DNA of 64,000 nucleotides from contig JAJEKV010000017.1 in assembly GCA_021234155.1 (NCBI GenBank), forward strand, positions 6,795,253-6,859,252. Reading direction: 5' to 3'. Source of the DNA: Isoetes taiwanensis (Eukaryota > Streptophyta > Lycopodiopsida > Isoetales > Isoetaceae). Every line of letters starts with the position of its first letter. Positions within the stretch are counted from its first letter, which is position 1. Position numbers and translations under genes: made by a program. This document shows, one piece after another, positions 13,936 through 26,997 of the stretch. The notes beneath the pieces are model-generated. The model was not told where the DNA came from. It ran no database searches and was given only the letters and a program-made list of their open reading frames with translations.

Positions 13936-14664
13936 ATCGGAATAGAGCAAAAGCGAAGTTAAGAGGATACTTCGAATGCACAAAAGCCTCTGGCTTTCGG
14001 CCAATCTGGGCTTGGTTTCTATCATAGTAGATTTATGAAAAGGAATTAAGGTGAATGGGTTTTAGGTCACCACATGATTCTAAATTATGCCCAACAACGC
14101 GGAGCTGCCTGAATTAGTAATATAAGAGGTATCTGACATATAATTAATTGATCACCTTCATAATTCCATGAACTCGGTATTTTTTAGAACATAGCGGATA
14201 TCCTGTATCTTGATTTTATATTTGGCAACATGCATATGACGATGTGAATATTAAAATTTTCATTGTAGGATATCCCGACTCCAGAGCTAGGCTGGTTATC
14301 GAAGATAGCTTGGATTAAGGTAAATGTTATTATTACGAGCTAAAATTAAGCACAGGTTTATGGCTTTTGTGTCTTGTGATTTCTTACATTTATGATACTT
14401 ATGAGCATACGAGATCAATTTATATTAATGGAACAACATGTGTTACAGAGAAAACCACTTGAAGGTTATGCCAGTTGTCTTATTGTCTTTCATGCAATAG
14501 AACATGTTTGATATGGAATGTACATTGGATTACGGACTTCATTCGAGGGCCACATCCATGGAGAAAAGCGAGGAAGCCAACGCTAGTTTTAGGGGTTCTT
14601 TTTTCTACCTAAGGAGTTTACGAGCGGTGGGGTTCATCAATTCCACCAGCTTTCATTTGAGGTT

Positions 14665-15127
14665 TGATGTTGATAACTTGATCTCGTCGTTGGGTTATTC
14701 GTTCGGTAACTAATAATTCATTTGGTTTGTTGAGGGATTTAAAGGGTGAGAAAGCAGGAAAAGGCGGAAGAATCTTTAATTACATTATATTGTGGCTCTT
14801 CTAGTAACCTACTTGATCCAGTTTGTGCTTCAAATTTTAATTCATGGTCCTCTCTTCCAAATATGTTCCTTCATATGAAATAGGTTTTTGTCCTTTGACA
14901 AGTAGATCCTTTCGCTGCAGTGGAAGGAAGAATATACTAAGTTGCAAACTTTTGATAAGTAAGTCTTTAAAAGAGATATGGGGTTTTGCTTTCTTTGGAC
15001 TAACAACAATGCTTTGCAGATCTGACTGATTATTCCACCATGGAGAAGGAGAAAATAATTAGGTGCTACACGAGCGAGCTAGTAAAGAAACACTTTATTG
15101 GGCCTGCTATAGTAATTACACATTTCA
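14665..15127 (+). repeat. Direct repeat copy 2
   Basis: Partner of 11010-11647, with the same TGATGTT start and ATTTCA end. It is shorter because of internal deletions. The sequence between the pair contains the polypurine block. 15128-15519 holds no recognised feature. Confidence 0.65.
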
Positions 15128-15519
15128 ATGCACAAATGTCAATATCATATCATAAGAGGAACCTACCTCAAATCCAATCATATCTGGGCTATGGGCCGCA
15201 AATTCTCCTCAACACCAGCCAGATGTAACAAGCGGGGAGGCGGAAAGCAATGTCTAGCCAAGAGAGATCAAACCACATTAGAAGAGACTACGACAACTGA
15301 AATTGCAATCGGTCGGTCACGACGGCCTGCATGAGTGCCTAAAATATGAATGACTAGCCCAATACGAGGCAGGCGATCAAACCACCAAGATCAGGCTGTG
15401 GAATATGACAAGATGCAGCGAGAGGACAAGGAGGAACGAAATAAAGGATCATCCTCAGGAGGGTCAGATACATAGAAGGAGCAGGCGAAGAACAAATGCT
15501 ATAAGAGGTCAACAAAGCA

Positions 15520-16100
15520 AAATGCCGGACTTGCCCTTTATTTCATCTATTCATGTTGCATAAATTTCATCAGTACATGCTAAATTATAGTTTGAATCGG
15601 ATCAATTGTTAAAATACGATTTAGAAAAATAAGACATATAGATATACCGTAAGATCCAGGAAGTCCATGAACATACCATGATCTTATCAAAGGGACAAGA
15701 ATAACAGATTGTAACTTACCAAATCTTCCATACCAAAAATTGGAACTGAACTGAGTTCCCTGCTCAATTCTTCATGAATAATACACAAATGGAGATTACA
15801 TGATATACCTACATCATCTTGGGCAAATGATAATACCAGCTGGCTCCGGTATTAGTCTTCGAATGTCCACTGCTCCATAGAGCATCTCAACATGTCGCAA
15901 TGTCTACTCCATCTAGATAAGGTTGCCAAAGTGTTGTAACACATTGCATCAACTTGAGCTATAAGCCAAATCCCACTCAATATTTCATGCCACTCAATTG
16001 ATCAACTATGAAAGAGAGTTTATTACTTTTATAACTCGTCTTTAATTCTTTAGTTTGCTTCCTAGACATATTCGGCTGCTTCAACTACTTTTTCTCAAAC
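15520..16100 (-). repeat. Right arm of the large inverted repeat
   Basis: The reverse complement of this arm aligns along its whole length with 9631-10200, so the two arms face each other across about 5.3 kb that includes the direct-repeat pair and the polypurine block. Confidence 0.75.
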
Positions 16101-16859
16101 TCGATAACACAGCCTTGTGCACAATTTATAAACTGTATATTGTTCTGCTCAATTCCTTCTTGCAGTTTCTATATTGTACTAGACATTCTTAGCTACGGAT
16201 TCAAAACTTTTTAACATCAGTTATAATGCGCAAGAAGATGATTTATATCTTGGCCTTGCAAGTCTTTAGCCACCTTCTTCACAAACATTCAGCTTCTTCG
16301 AATACTTCTTCTCAAACGCGTGCTCACAAATCCTTCCACAATAATATTCCTTTTGCATGCATGCAAACTAAAGCCAGCACTCACACGATCGTTCCATGGG
16401 CCTCCAATTAGAAATTACCACGGATTCGCCCCAAGTTGATTTAGCTCAAATCCGATCTCAGCCTTCAAATGGACTTTTTCCCATGATCTTGGCCTTCCAA
16501 ATGGAATCCTCCATCCTTGGCCATATCACATCCATCCACAAGGGTTTTCCCTCGGGAAAAATTTGAGGATGGTCAGTTACGATCTTCTTAAATAGGTTAC
16601 TCCTAGTATCTTTTGTCTTCGGTAGACATAAGAGCAGACCAGGGGACTTAATTGTTTCTTTTACTTAAATCTTTGTTGCATGTATGAATGAAGTTGTATC
16701 TTCAATTTGATTTCAAAGTTTAAGTTACATGTAAGGAAGAAATTTTATTGATACAAAATTGAACAAATTTTATGAGAAAGCAAAAGTTCGACTTAGATTA
16801 CACAATAGAATTCAAGTAAATGGATACAACTTTTTTCTTCTGACTACTCCAGTTCTTTA
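16101..16859. other. No feature recognised
   Basis: AT-rich intergenic sequence with only short ORFs. Nothing here can be supported as a gene or a known repeat. Confidence 0.4.
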
Positions 16860-17660
16860 CTTGAGGTTGTGGACGGCGAACAAGTCGCCGAGTTGTGGCA
16901 TGGCAGAAGAGCAGGCTACCTGCAGCATCCAGTCGCGCCTACCCAGTGATCACGGGCGCTCTGGTGCTTTGCTTCCCTACCCGGAACCAGAATGAGCTCT
17001 TTGTTAGTCTTCCACATCACCTTATTTCCTTTAAAGGACATTCCTTATGAGCAATAATAAAGGACATTCCTTATGAGCAATATGTATATTTGGCTTCTTA
17101 GGTGGTTTTTCCTATTGGACATTTTTATGAGAGTAGTATAGTTGTGGAAGCATTCTTCTTAGCAGTATAATTGTGGAAAGTCCTTTCTTGTTTCTCGTTT
17201 GATGTTCCTATTCAATCTCGTTCCCTTTTCCAAATTGATTTGTTCGAACCCTTCCTCCAAAGCAATTTTCTATTCAATCACGTTCCCTTTCTCCAATTGA
17301 TTTGTTTGAATCCTTCCTCCTCAGCAATTTTCTATTGGGTTGGTTGAAGGTGCATCTTGTTGATTCTCATATGCAATGCACTAGATAAGAGTTTTTAATA
17401 TCATTTATGGGATTTCAAGTTTCTCTGCATAGCTAAGAGTTTTTCGTATCGTTTACGGGATTTCAAGTTTTTTCGCATAGTTTTGGGATGATTTGATAGG
17501 TACGCGTGCTTCATATAATTTTTGGGATGTTTGTTTTGATGGGTGCAGGTGCTATAGGCAATTATTCTGAGTTTTTTAACGCGGTACAATTGTGATTTTC
17601 CTCTTTAGATTATGCATGTTCTATGGAATTGCTATTTATCTACGGATCGCGAATTTTTAA
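16860..17660 (+). repeat. Dispersed repeat, copy 1
   Basis: Segments recur in order in 17940-20185: gctctttgttagtcttccacatcacct (17000 and 17990), ggtgaaggtgcatctt.ttgattctc (17345 and 18750), and gataagagtttttaat through ctacggatcgc (17390-17650 and 19960-20180). A 23-bp unit aaaggacattccttatgagcaat occurs twice in tandem near 17034-17080. No coding potential is evident. Confidence 0.7.
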
Positions 17661-17739
17661 GTTCATAGATCACAGTTTTCTTTCTAAGTCTATGAATCTG
17701 TATTTGATAAGCTTGAAGTACTCGTTATTTCTTGAAATT

Positions 17740-17950
17740 TGTGTTCATACATCCTGTATCATTCTTGTTGGATAAAATACATGTGGATTTGGGATGTCCT
17801 CGCCTTAAGCACCTGGGAATCTCTGGCAAAATCATTCATCTTAGCGGGAACTTTGATTCTACTCTGGGCCTGAGCAAGGACTGTGATTGCTCCTCTCTTT
17901 TATAAGCGGATTTACAAGTATTCTCTCTTATTTTTTGCTCCTGGATGCTA
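17740..17950 (+). repeat. Dispersed repeat, intact copy of the Copia target sequence
   Basis: The block aagcacctgggaatctctgg through tttacaagtattctctctta also occurs split around the Copia element, at 22600-22655 and 27418-27490. Here the sequence runs uninterrupted through a single attct, so this copy preserves the empty-site arrangement. Confidence 0.8.
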
Positions 17951-20185
17951 CAGGTAGCCTGCTCCCCTGCCAGGCCAAGAATAGGCTCTTTGTTAGTCTT
18001 CCACATCACCTAATTTCCTTTATTGCTAGAGCGTGTATTATTTTTTAGCGCCCTTCAGTCATAGCACATTTGGAAATATTCTGCGCATCCATATGATCTG
18101 TCGACTCAAAGTCAAGATGAGGACAAATATTGTATTGATCCGATTGTAAAAGAGTTGTAGCTCAATCCAATGGTTATCTTCTCCCGGCAAGCATACAGGA
18201 CATCAAACATCTGACACATCAACTGCTTTCCAACATGGAAGGCGTGGGAATCAAACCCCAAGCTGGAATCAATGATCCTCCCACTTACTGGTGCCAGCAC
18301 TATAGCTCCGGCACTATATACGAATGGTTGACCAAGAATGGCTGATAAGCATGGATTTATAACCTAATCAAGCTCAAAGACCTCAACCTATTCAAACCCA
18401 CTCACCCTTTCTAGCTTTAATCGACCAAAGCGGATGGATATTCATGCTTCAATTACATGAGAAATCATCAGTGTTTATTAATTGGAGTCCTTCGGCTTCA
18501 TCGCTTAAAACGTAGCGAATTCTCGTCCCGGTGCCACAAAACAAAAGCAACAGTAGTATTAGAATGAAGCAACAAAAAAGAACCCTCTCGGGTTCTTGGC
18601 CTCAACCCAATGACGCCATAAACAAGGAAAGCACGAGTCGGTGATGTGATACTAAAGATGCATGACCACTCTCTTGGCACATTTGGGCGACAAAGAAAAA
18701 ATCCAAGACCTACGAGGAGGAAAAACCTTAAGCCATAACTATTGGGTTGGGTGAAGGTGCATCTTATTGATTCTCCTTTGATGCACTGAATCCTTGCTCT
18801 TTTTTCAAGTATTAACATTATGGGTTTTGTTCTTAGGATTAAATATGAGTCATTGATCTTGACATGTCAGACATGATGCCAAATCAACGGCTAAAATCTT
18901 TTTGTAAAAAATTCTAAGGTCACTTGTGAACATGCGAATGTAATTTCACCAGCGATTAAATTCGGCGAGAAAAGACTTGGCCAAATAAAACCAATGGTAG
19001 CATCTACCACCATGAGCTGCCATGATGAATTCTTAGCTCCTGCGCTAACATTTTGTAGAGCGAAAACTTTATCTTTTTCTAATCAAGCTGAAATTTCCAG
19101 AGTCTTCAACCCGACATATGAACGCCATTTTGATTTATATGCATACATAGGCTTTTATATAGCATAATGTACTAAAAAAGCGCTTTCGATTCATGAATCG
19201 TGTCGGATTACTATTGAGTAGAATAGCGCCATTTGGAAGAATATGGCATGGTCGGACGATGGCATGGCATGGTCGGACGATGGCATGGCATGTAGCATGG
19301 CGGAAAGGACATAAAAGCGGGAAAGGAGATGACGAAGAATCGACATCGGATACGCGAATAAAGCGGTAGCATACCACATGAGCTGCAGTGATGAAGCATC
19401 GGATAGGTCATCAAGAAAACCACCGGAATGAAACCTTCCAGCTCTACTTTGCATGCAAACAAGATAAGTCCAAACACGACAGACCATTAAAACGTTAGAG
19501 CATTCTGCAAATTTGAAAATGCAATCAATCACAATGGCTCCTTCACCTCCAGAAAGGAGGCAAGGCAACTCCAAAGGAAAAAATATTAAGCTCCTTGTAC
19601 TTATAGTGTGCACAAAAGATGGCCAAACACCTAACATGGAACAGAAGCACAACTCCCTTGGAGGTCTAAAAACAGAAGCACAGCTCCACGAAAATCCGCT
19701 GGGAGCTGTTGCCCTCCCTGCCGAAAAAAGAAAGGGGCGTGCACTCTTTATCTATGCCCTGAGAAAACGGACCCTTACCATTGCAAACAAATCACATTCT
19801 AAAAACCTATAAAAAGGAAACATGACCACTAAATGCAAATAAACTGCTCAAATCGCTCAAAAGATACGATTTCTAATGCGATATCGGGTTAAAATTTTAG
19901 CACAAACTATTGCCACAAGCACCTCCCACAATACAAAACTTAAAACATTGGAACTTTATAGATAAGAGTTTTTAATGTCATTTTTTTAAGTTTTTCCGCA
20001 TAGATAAGAGTTTTTTGTATCGTTTACGGATTTCAAGTTTTTTCAAATAGTTTTGGGATGATTTGATAGGTACAAGTGCTTCACATAATTTTGGGATGTT
20101 TTGATGGGTTTCTGAGTACGATTGTGATTTCCCTCTTTGGATTATGCACGTTCTATGGAATTGTTATTTGTCTACGGATCGCAAT
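17940..20185 (+). repeat. Dispersed repeat, copy 2, broken by insertions
   Basis: It carries the same ordered blocks as 16860-17660. They are separated by unrelated sequence at about 18035-18735, which includes a SINE-like segment, and at about 18800-19955. The second intervening stretch has no recognised gene but includes a perfect 21-bp tandem unit, catggtcggacgatggcatgg, repeated near 19247-19290. Confidence 0.6.
18110..18305 (-). repeat. tRNA-derived SINE-like repeat
   Basis: On the minus strand a box-A-like string (TGGCACCAGTAAGTGG) is followed about 35 bp later by a box-B-like string (GGTTTGATTCCC). Flanking sequence does not fold as a functional tRNA. The call rests on these internal RNA polymerase III promoter-like boxes only. 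Confidence 0.35.
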
Positions 20186-20421
20186 CATGGCTTTGTTTTT
20201 AAGTTCGTAAACCACTAGTAAGGCTAAATTTCTGGTAATTACCGTGTAAGTTTCATACAGGTCAGGTAATCTTGGTTCTTGATCTTCAGGCGGCGCCGCC
20301 ATAGCACCACTAAACATTCTCTTCTGCCGATTACTACTGCTTCGCCTCGCTATTTGGTAATTTGTCTCGCTTTCTGCTCTTCTCGGCGATTCCGCGTGAG
20401 AAGACAATAATGAGCTCCTAA

Positions 20422-20424
<3 letters not shown>

Positions 20425-20462
<38 letters not shown>

Positions 20463-20640
20463 AGAGCAAGATATTTTATTTTTATTGATAATAGCATGTA
20501 AATACATTTATTTATGGCTCTAAAGCCAGATAGCCTAAAACATTTCAGCACGTTTTCCCAAAAAGTGTAGAGAAAAGGCACAAACACCATTATAACAATC
20601 CATCTCAAATCACCCACGACCCCAAATTTCACGAAGATGC
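20425..20640 (-). repeat. Retroposed fragment with poly(A) tail
   Basis: A 37-nt T run (20425-20461) is the complement of a poly(A) tail. About 20 nt upstream on the minus strand lie AATAAA-type signals. This marks a minus-strand retroposed 3' end (LINE, SINE or processed transcript). The lysine-rich ORF spanning it is an artefact of the tail. Confidence 0.6.
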
Positions 20641-21020
20641 TACCTCTTTAAGTTCCACATCCTGAATTGCAAATGCGGACCACGAACAAAAGAGTAGAGG
20701 TATCATCCCTCGCCTTAACTTCGACCCATATTCTATCCATACTCAAGTACTCTTTGGGAGAATAAGAACTCATTTCCATGTCTCTGGAGTGCTTGGAGTA
20801 CCTATACTCACCATCTTCCTTGGAACATAGATGATTCTAAGGCCTCCCCTATAACAGGGTGGTCCACATCCACCTCCCTTGTCCATGTCTGTCACTTGGG
20901 CTTCACCTTCCCTGTCTCTACCCACCATCTCTAGTAGGCAGCTATGAGAACATGTGGTCCTCCCGTCCCCTTTGCCTCATGGAGTCAATAGTGTTGTAAA
21001 TTGCTTTTTTGGGTGCAAAT

Positions 21021-21022
<2 letters not shown>

Positions 21023-21051
<29 letters not shown>

Positions 21052-21240
21052 GAAGCCCACACCATCTTCCAACTGGGATGGAAGAGGGCAAACATAAAAA
21101 ACAGAACCTCTCTCCATGGAGTAAGTGCTACAAATCAGAACGATCGTGGCTAAAGCATGAAAAAGATAGCACTGCCACCAAAAACCAAAGCTCTCCAAAC
21201 AAACAGTAGCTTGGCTCAAGCTAAAGCTTCTCCTTCGCAC
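21023..21240 (-). repeat. Second retroposed fragment with poly(A) tail
   Basis: A 29-nt T run (21023-21051) marks the 3' end of a minus-strand retroposed sequence whose body extends right. No conserved protein is visible. 21241-22555 holds short ORFs only and nothing I can support. Confidence 0.55.
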
Positions 21241-22655
21241 ACCCTTAAGTAGCTCCGAAAGATTTCATACAGAGGCACTTCTCAAGCACAAGAAAACTAA
21301 ATATATCTCACCTCTATTCAAATGTCGGGTAAGCCCTTGCAATAATAGTGCCATGGATGCTTGGGCTAAATAAATCCAAAGCCCTCTTCTTCTTTAACCA
21401 ACTTGTAGTAGATGAACTTTGACATACCCAAAACCAAAGCTAGTGCAAGAAGAGCAGGGTAATAGGACTCCACCAAACAAACTCATGCTTGCCACAACTA
21501 AATCTCAAACGTAACGCATTACCTTGAAAGAAAGAGACTGTCCTCCATGTTGGTCATTTAAAAACCTAGCCAACCGATTGTGTCCACACCTTCTTTGAAA
21601 TGAAAGCGAAACCAGCTTACATTTGAATCCACGAGTGCGATGGGTCGCGGCATATTATTCTGATGAGTGCAGCCCTCTACAACGCTACTTGGCCGGATCG
21701 ACATAGCCTCCTCGAACACGAGAAAACCGACTAAGATACACATCAAACAAGGGAAAGGCATACCACTTGGGTCGGGTTTCTTCACGGCTACCCATTCGGT
21801 TAGATCCACGGAAGAAGAGCGCAGCATCTATTCTCGACCAAGTAAATCCCCGCACTTATGATCTCCTTCGGTTAAGGCGAGCTCCAAAGAAAGAACGATT
21901 GTAGCAAGATGTGAAATGTTTAGCACTCTATTCTCCATCTGCAAAAGAACAAGCAGAATGTAGAAGCCAGTGGCCTAGCATCGGCCACTCTTCCAGCAAG
22001 CAAGGAGAAATCAGTCTGCTGCACGAGATGGGCGGCCGCCTGCCGCCGCCCTAGTCATGACCTAACCCTAGCATTTCCATATGATACAATACTGACCGGA
22101 CCCCTAACCCTATTCTCTAGCGCCGCCATAGCCATAGCCATTCTCGAAGCTTAGCCATAGCCGGATCTGTCAAAGCCGAATCTGTCAAAACGTAGCTCAA
22201 AGCCGGATCTGTCAAAGATTATTCTAGAACAGAACCAAAAGCAGAAGCAACGGAATATTGGGCCTGCTAAATGAAAGTACATGTGAAGCACACAGCCGGA
22301 TATGAAGAAACCAAGTGGAAAAGGGGATAAAAGCTTCTACTATAAGCTCTACAGAAGTGCTTTCGACAAATCTACGAAGAACTAATGAAGAAACCACTGA
22401 TCTTAGAAGAGAGAAGAACAGAGAAGGGGGAACATAGAAGCAGGAACGAAATTTAGCCCTACTGTGGTCCACGTGCGATAACCCACGAGTAGTCGAGGGT
22501 TTCCGGTGGGAAACCGGCAGGCGGCACCGCCGCAAGGGGCTATCCTCTCCTACCCGTGGCTAGCACATAAAATGCATGCGAATTTGGGACATTCTCGCAT
22601 CAAGCACCTGGAAATCTCTGGCAGAATCATTCATCTTAGCGGGAACTTTGATTCT

Positions 22656-22902
22656 TGAAATACTGGAGCTTTGATTCAGAAAGAACGCTAAATCTACACA
22701 GCAAATATGCATAAATAGAAGACATCCTGGCTTTTAGGAGCTGGCTAAAGCGGCCACCGAGATGTCTTCTGTTTCAACAATCCACGCCAAAATTGGCTGC
22801 TGGAATTTAGGGATTGTTGAATATTCATCAGGCTAATAACAGCACAGACCTTTTTATGTCTTTTAATGTCTGTTTGTTACGCCTTTACAGCATGTTCCAA
22901 CA
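22656..22902 (-). repeat. Copia 3' LTR
   Basis: It starts TGAAATACTGG and ends TTCCAACA on the plus strand. It is preceded by ATTCT. It differs from the other LTR by a t/c near 22823 and a c/g near 22880. Confidence 0.97.
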
Positions 22903-22918
22903 CTCCCCCTCAAATGAG
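22903..22918 (-). other. Copia polypurine tract
   Basis: The minus strand reads CTCATTTGAGGGGGAG directly against the LTR boundary, the usual position for plus-strand DNA priming. Confidence 0.85.
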
Positions 22919-23300
22919 ACTTAACAAGACAACTAATACATTTCTTTGAAACATGATGAAATTACTTAACTTAGTTGTTTCTAGTGGATATGGATTGACT
23001 GCTCCCCTTTGATTGCTCCCCCTTAGAATGGAAATGAATTGCAGCCAATGACACTCATATAGTTGTCATCCCCAACTCATTAATGCACCTGCAGAATGGT
23101 TTTCTGCCCAAAGGTTTTGTGAATATATCAGCTGGCATTTTATCTGTCCTGAGATACTGCACATCAATTTTGCCCTCTATGATTTTCTCTCTTGTGAAAT
23201 GATACTGCACCTATATATGTTTGGCTTTTGAAAAATTGGTGAGATTTTTAGCAAGTGACAACGCTGCCTTGTTGTCATTGAAGATGACAGTGCCTTGTTT

Positions 23301-24462
23301 CTACCTTGTATTGAGCTCTTTTAGCATTCTTCTCAACCAAATGGCCTCTTTGGCAGCAGAAGCAAGTGCCATGTATTCAGATTTGCAACTTGATGCAGCA
23401 GTTGCCTTTTGTTTTTTTACTAGATTTGCAACTTGATGCAGCAGTTGCCTTTTGTTTTTTACTGGACCAGCTCCCCCTTGCAGTATGAAACAAAAGTCAC
23501 TTCGACATTTCCGATCTATAGAATCTCCTGCATGATCTGCGTCAGCATAACCTACAAGAGTGAGTGAGCTACCAGCATGAAAGGTGATGCCAAGATTCTT
23601 AGTGCCTTGTAGGTATCTGAGCAATTGCTTAAGGCCCTGCCAATGTTGAGTCTCCGGCTTCTCGAGAAACTGACTGAGGGTAATCACAGCTTGAGAGATA
23701 TCCGGTCGCGTGCAGACCATGAAGTGCATCAAGGGAGCCAACAATGCTTCTATAGCCTATCGCTCGTAAGTCGGAGTCAATACTTTTAAGGGAATGAGAA
23801 GACTGAGTGGTAGCAGGGGTGGAGATGGGCTTACTTTCGTCCATGTTACATCTGTTGAGGAGAGATTGAATCGCTTTAGTCTGGTGAAGGGTGACATTGC
23901 CACTGTCCGCATCTTTCAGCACCTGAATGCCAAGGAAGTAGCGCAATGCTCCAAGATCAGTCATGTGGAAGCGTGTATTGAGGGCTGCTTTGGTGCTGTT
24001 CATGAGAATGGGCAGTTACTAGCCAAGATCAGACATCTACGTAGAGTACGATGATGATCATTTTGGAATCGTGGACTTTGTAATATATGTTCCAATCAGC
24101 TTAGGGCACGTTTCAGCTTATACGCCAAAGTTCTCTTGTCCTTTTTGTGTGAAGCCAGGAGCCTGCTTCATGTAAACTTCCTCCTTTAAGTGGCCATGGA
24201 GGAATGCTGTTTTTACATCCATTTGTTGAAGATCCAAATTATGTGCAACTGCCATAGCAATGACCAATCTAATGGGTGTCAAGCGTGCAAATGTTTCATG
24301 GAAATCAATTCCGGGTATTTGGGAATACCCCTTTGCTACGAGACGTGCCTTGAATCTATCAATGTTTCCTTCTTCATCATACTTGACTTTGTAAACCCAT
24401 TTGCGCGACACTGCTTTTTTGTTTGGAGGAAGAGGGCATAAGATCCAAGTATCATTGTCCAA
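23301..24462 (-). pseudogene. Copia reverse transcriptase and RNase H (frameshifted)
   Basis: The RT N-terminal part at 24118-24462 contains KWVYKVKYDEEG, RFKARLVAKGY and QMDVKTAFLHG, hallmarks of Copia RT. The catalytic YVDD-type motif near 24022-24035 is broken by a shift right after YVD. RT continues at 23629-24003 with LGALRYFLGIQV. RNase H at 23301-23744 contains RPDISQAV, GYADADHAGD and KSEYMALA. A 43-bp and 42-bp tandem duplication (23380-23464) interrupts RNase H. At least three shifts separate the blocks, so this copy cannot make an active polymerase. Confidence 0.93.
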
Positions 24463-24468
24463 TAAGGA

Positions 24469-26283
24469 CTAATATTCATCATGCATTGCTTGCTGCCATG
24501 CTTTACAGTGAGGGCTGCTCATTGCTTCCTGAAAGCTGAGGGGCTCATCCATTGCTACTGTGGCATGAAATGCAATATAAGATGATGTTTTACCTGATTT
24601 AGACTCAAGGTATGACTGCATCCTATCAGTGAGCTTTCTGTTCCGACTTGACCTTCTGATTGGGACAGTAAAGAGCTCTTCGTCCTCTTCAAGCTCAATT
24701 TCTTCTGGTTCTGAAGGGAGAGGTTCTGGATCTAAGTATGGAGGATCCTCATTATCGTCAACATGTGTTTCTTCAGGGCAATCCTCATGTTCATCATCAT
24801 AGTCACTTTCATGCCAGTCAACCGTGGAAGATTTCTCCTTCTTTCCAATCGAGAATACACTTTCATCAAATTGGACACTTAGTCTTATAATGATTTTTCT
24901 GCTAGAAGGCACATAAAGTCTATACATATCCAACAAACATGCAAGCCAAAGCACGGGTGGATAACTTACCTCGAGGACGCTCTTGGGGACTAAGATGCAC
25001 ATATGCCTTGGAGCCAAAGATCTTGAAGTCTTGCACATCTGGTTTATGACCAGACCAAACTTCCTCAGGTACACTATTTGGATTTGCCTTGGTAGGCACC
25101 CTGTTTAAAATGTAACAGGCCGTATGCACTGCTTCTGCCCAAAAGATAGGATCAAGCCCCTGCCATATATCATAGCTCGAGCGCATTCAAGCATGGTACA
25201 ATTTTTTCTCTCCACCACGCCATTTTGTTGATGTTCATATGCTCTTCTCGATGATGGATGCCGTTGTCGCAAGAAGTGACTGAGTCTATGATTGAGGAAT
25301 TCCCTGCCTTGGTCTGTTCGAATGGTTTTTATAACACATTCAACCTGTTTTTCAACCACTGTTTTCCATCTAGTGAATTCATCAAATACCTCAGATTTGT
25401 GTTTAAGGAAGAAAACCCAATTCTTCCTACTGAAATCGTCAATAATGAGCATGAAGTACTTTGAGCCCCTAAGTGATTTTACGCTCGTTGGCCCCCACAA
25501 ATCCAAATGCAACAGCTCTGGTTGTTTGGATGCTCGTTTTGTTTTCTCCTTCCTATACAATTTCCTTTTCAACTTGCCTAGCACACAACCTTCACAAAGG
25601 TTTGTGGCTTAGAAACTTTAGGCAAGCCCATTACAAGGTTATGTCCTTGCATCAACAATGGATAATTGGCATGCCCTAGCCTTTCGTGCCATATTCTGGC
25701 ATTCTGCATTTCAACAGCAGTTAGGATTGTGTTGGGAGTGGATGACCAACTTAGCTGATATATATTGCCGATATATATTGCCAGCTCTCTCTCCTTTGGC
25801 AATAATCTCCTTCTTTCTATCCTTGACAATGCACTTGCCATTGCCAAAATTCACAAAAAGCTTTGCATCATCTATTTGAGATATGGAACGGAGGTTGGCC
25901 TCAAGATCTGGGACGTGCAAGACATTTTTCAAGTTAAGCGTTCCTTGTGGCAGCTCAAGAGTCACACTGCCAATCCCTGCAATGCTGAGTTTTCCCTTGC
26001 CTATCCCCACTTTTCTCCCGGATGTGTTTGGATAGTAGCTTTTAAAGAGTGCCTTTTGTTGGGTCATATGGTCACTTGCCCCTGAATCCAAGTACCATGC
26101 CCCTTTGATTACGTCAGATGCTATGAAACAGGAAGCCATAGCATCATTGGATTTCCACATCACGAATGACATTATGATCTGAAAAAATTTGAGCAGAGGT
26201 GAAATGCAAACCTTAACCTTATCAATGATGCATGATGCAGGTCCAGGTTCAGCTGAAGCGAAGAATGCTTTGTTAGCAGACAC
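24469..26283 (-). pseudogene. Copia protease and integrase (frameshifted)
   Basis: The protease catalytic region near 26070-26110 reads WYLDSGASDHMT. The GAG-pre-integrase segment near 25620-25690 reads WHERLGHANYPLL. The integrase core at 25105-25584 contains LLHLDLWGP, YFMLIIDDFSR, IRTDQGREF and EHQQNGVVERKN. The C-terminal part near 24920-25000 includes CMFVGY. An acidic linker to RT follows at 24640-24850. A perfect 13-bp tandem duplication (25757-25782) shifts the frame inside the pre-integrase segment, and other shifts follow. Confidence 0.93.
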
Positions 26284-26303
26284 TATGGAATCATCATCAG
26301 ATT

Positions 26304-26997
26304 CTATACCTTCCTCTTCTTCGGACGAGCTGCTTTTGCTAGCCTTATGTGCCTTTGGATCTTCCTTTGGCTCCCTTTGCCATTATCTTTTCCTTTCTGA
26401 TACTGTGTTCTTTTTCTCCTGTCGGGCTCTGGACAATTTTTTCCTATGTGTCCAACCTTGTTGCAGTTAAAGCACTTTCGAGATTCTTGTTTGTTGCCCA
26501 TGAATGCTTGATTCTCCTTGACTCCAGAATGTTTGGTGCCTCCTTGATTCCGTTCTTCAAGCATCAGCTGCTGACATGCCCATTCAAGTTCCACCTTCTC
26601 TACTGAACCAATGATGTTCTTGACATTATTGTATTGTAGCTGGAAGGCAGTCCAAGTAGCAGTGCTGAATACAGTGTTGTAAAGGTTTGCCTGGATTGAA
26701 AAATGCCTCCTCTTGTAAGACTTTTCTAACTGCTCCCATGCTTCCTTAGCTGAATTTGCTTCAGCGATTTCAGGCATGAGGGTATCATCCAGATACTTTA
26801 GGATTCTGCTCTTGGCTGCCCAATCCTTTTGCAGCCACCTTGCCAAGCTCTAGCCACCTTGCCAAGCTCTGTCTCTCAATTTTTGCCTTTGCAGGATTTT
26901 CTGCAGCAGGTTCTCCTTTCACCACTTGAGCTGCACTTTGGACTACATTTGTCCCTTTTGCTTGGGCTGTGGGCTTTGGTTCAGCACCTGAAACCAC
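26304..26997 (-). pseudogene. Copia gag with zinc knuckle (frameshifted)
   Basis: A gag core with EAWEQLEKSYK precedes a complete CCHC zinc knuckle, CFNCNKVGHIGKNC (near 26430-26480), followed by a basic tail. The N-terminal part is in another frame because of a perfect 19-bp tandem duplication (26833-26870). The usual Copia capsid fold and RNA-binding role are inferred from family membership. Confidence 0.9.

Noticed and set aside
11010-15127. Complete LTR retrotransposon bounded by the direct repeats
   Set aside because: The repeats have TG...CA ends, but there is no PBS, polypurine tract, coding remnant or target-site duplication, so the call is limited to direct repeats.
20153-20632. 159-codon minus-strand ORF
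   Set aside because: It runs through a poly(A) tail (poly-Lys) and joins unrelated sequences.
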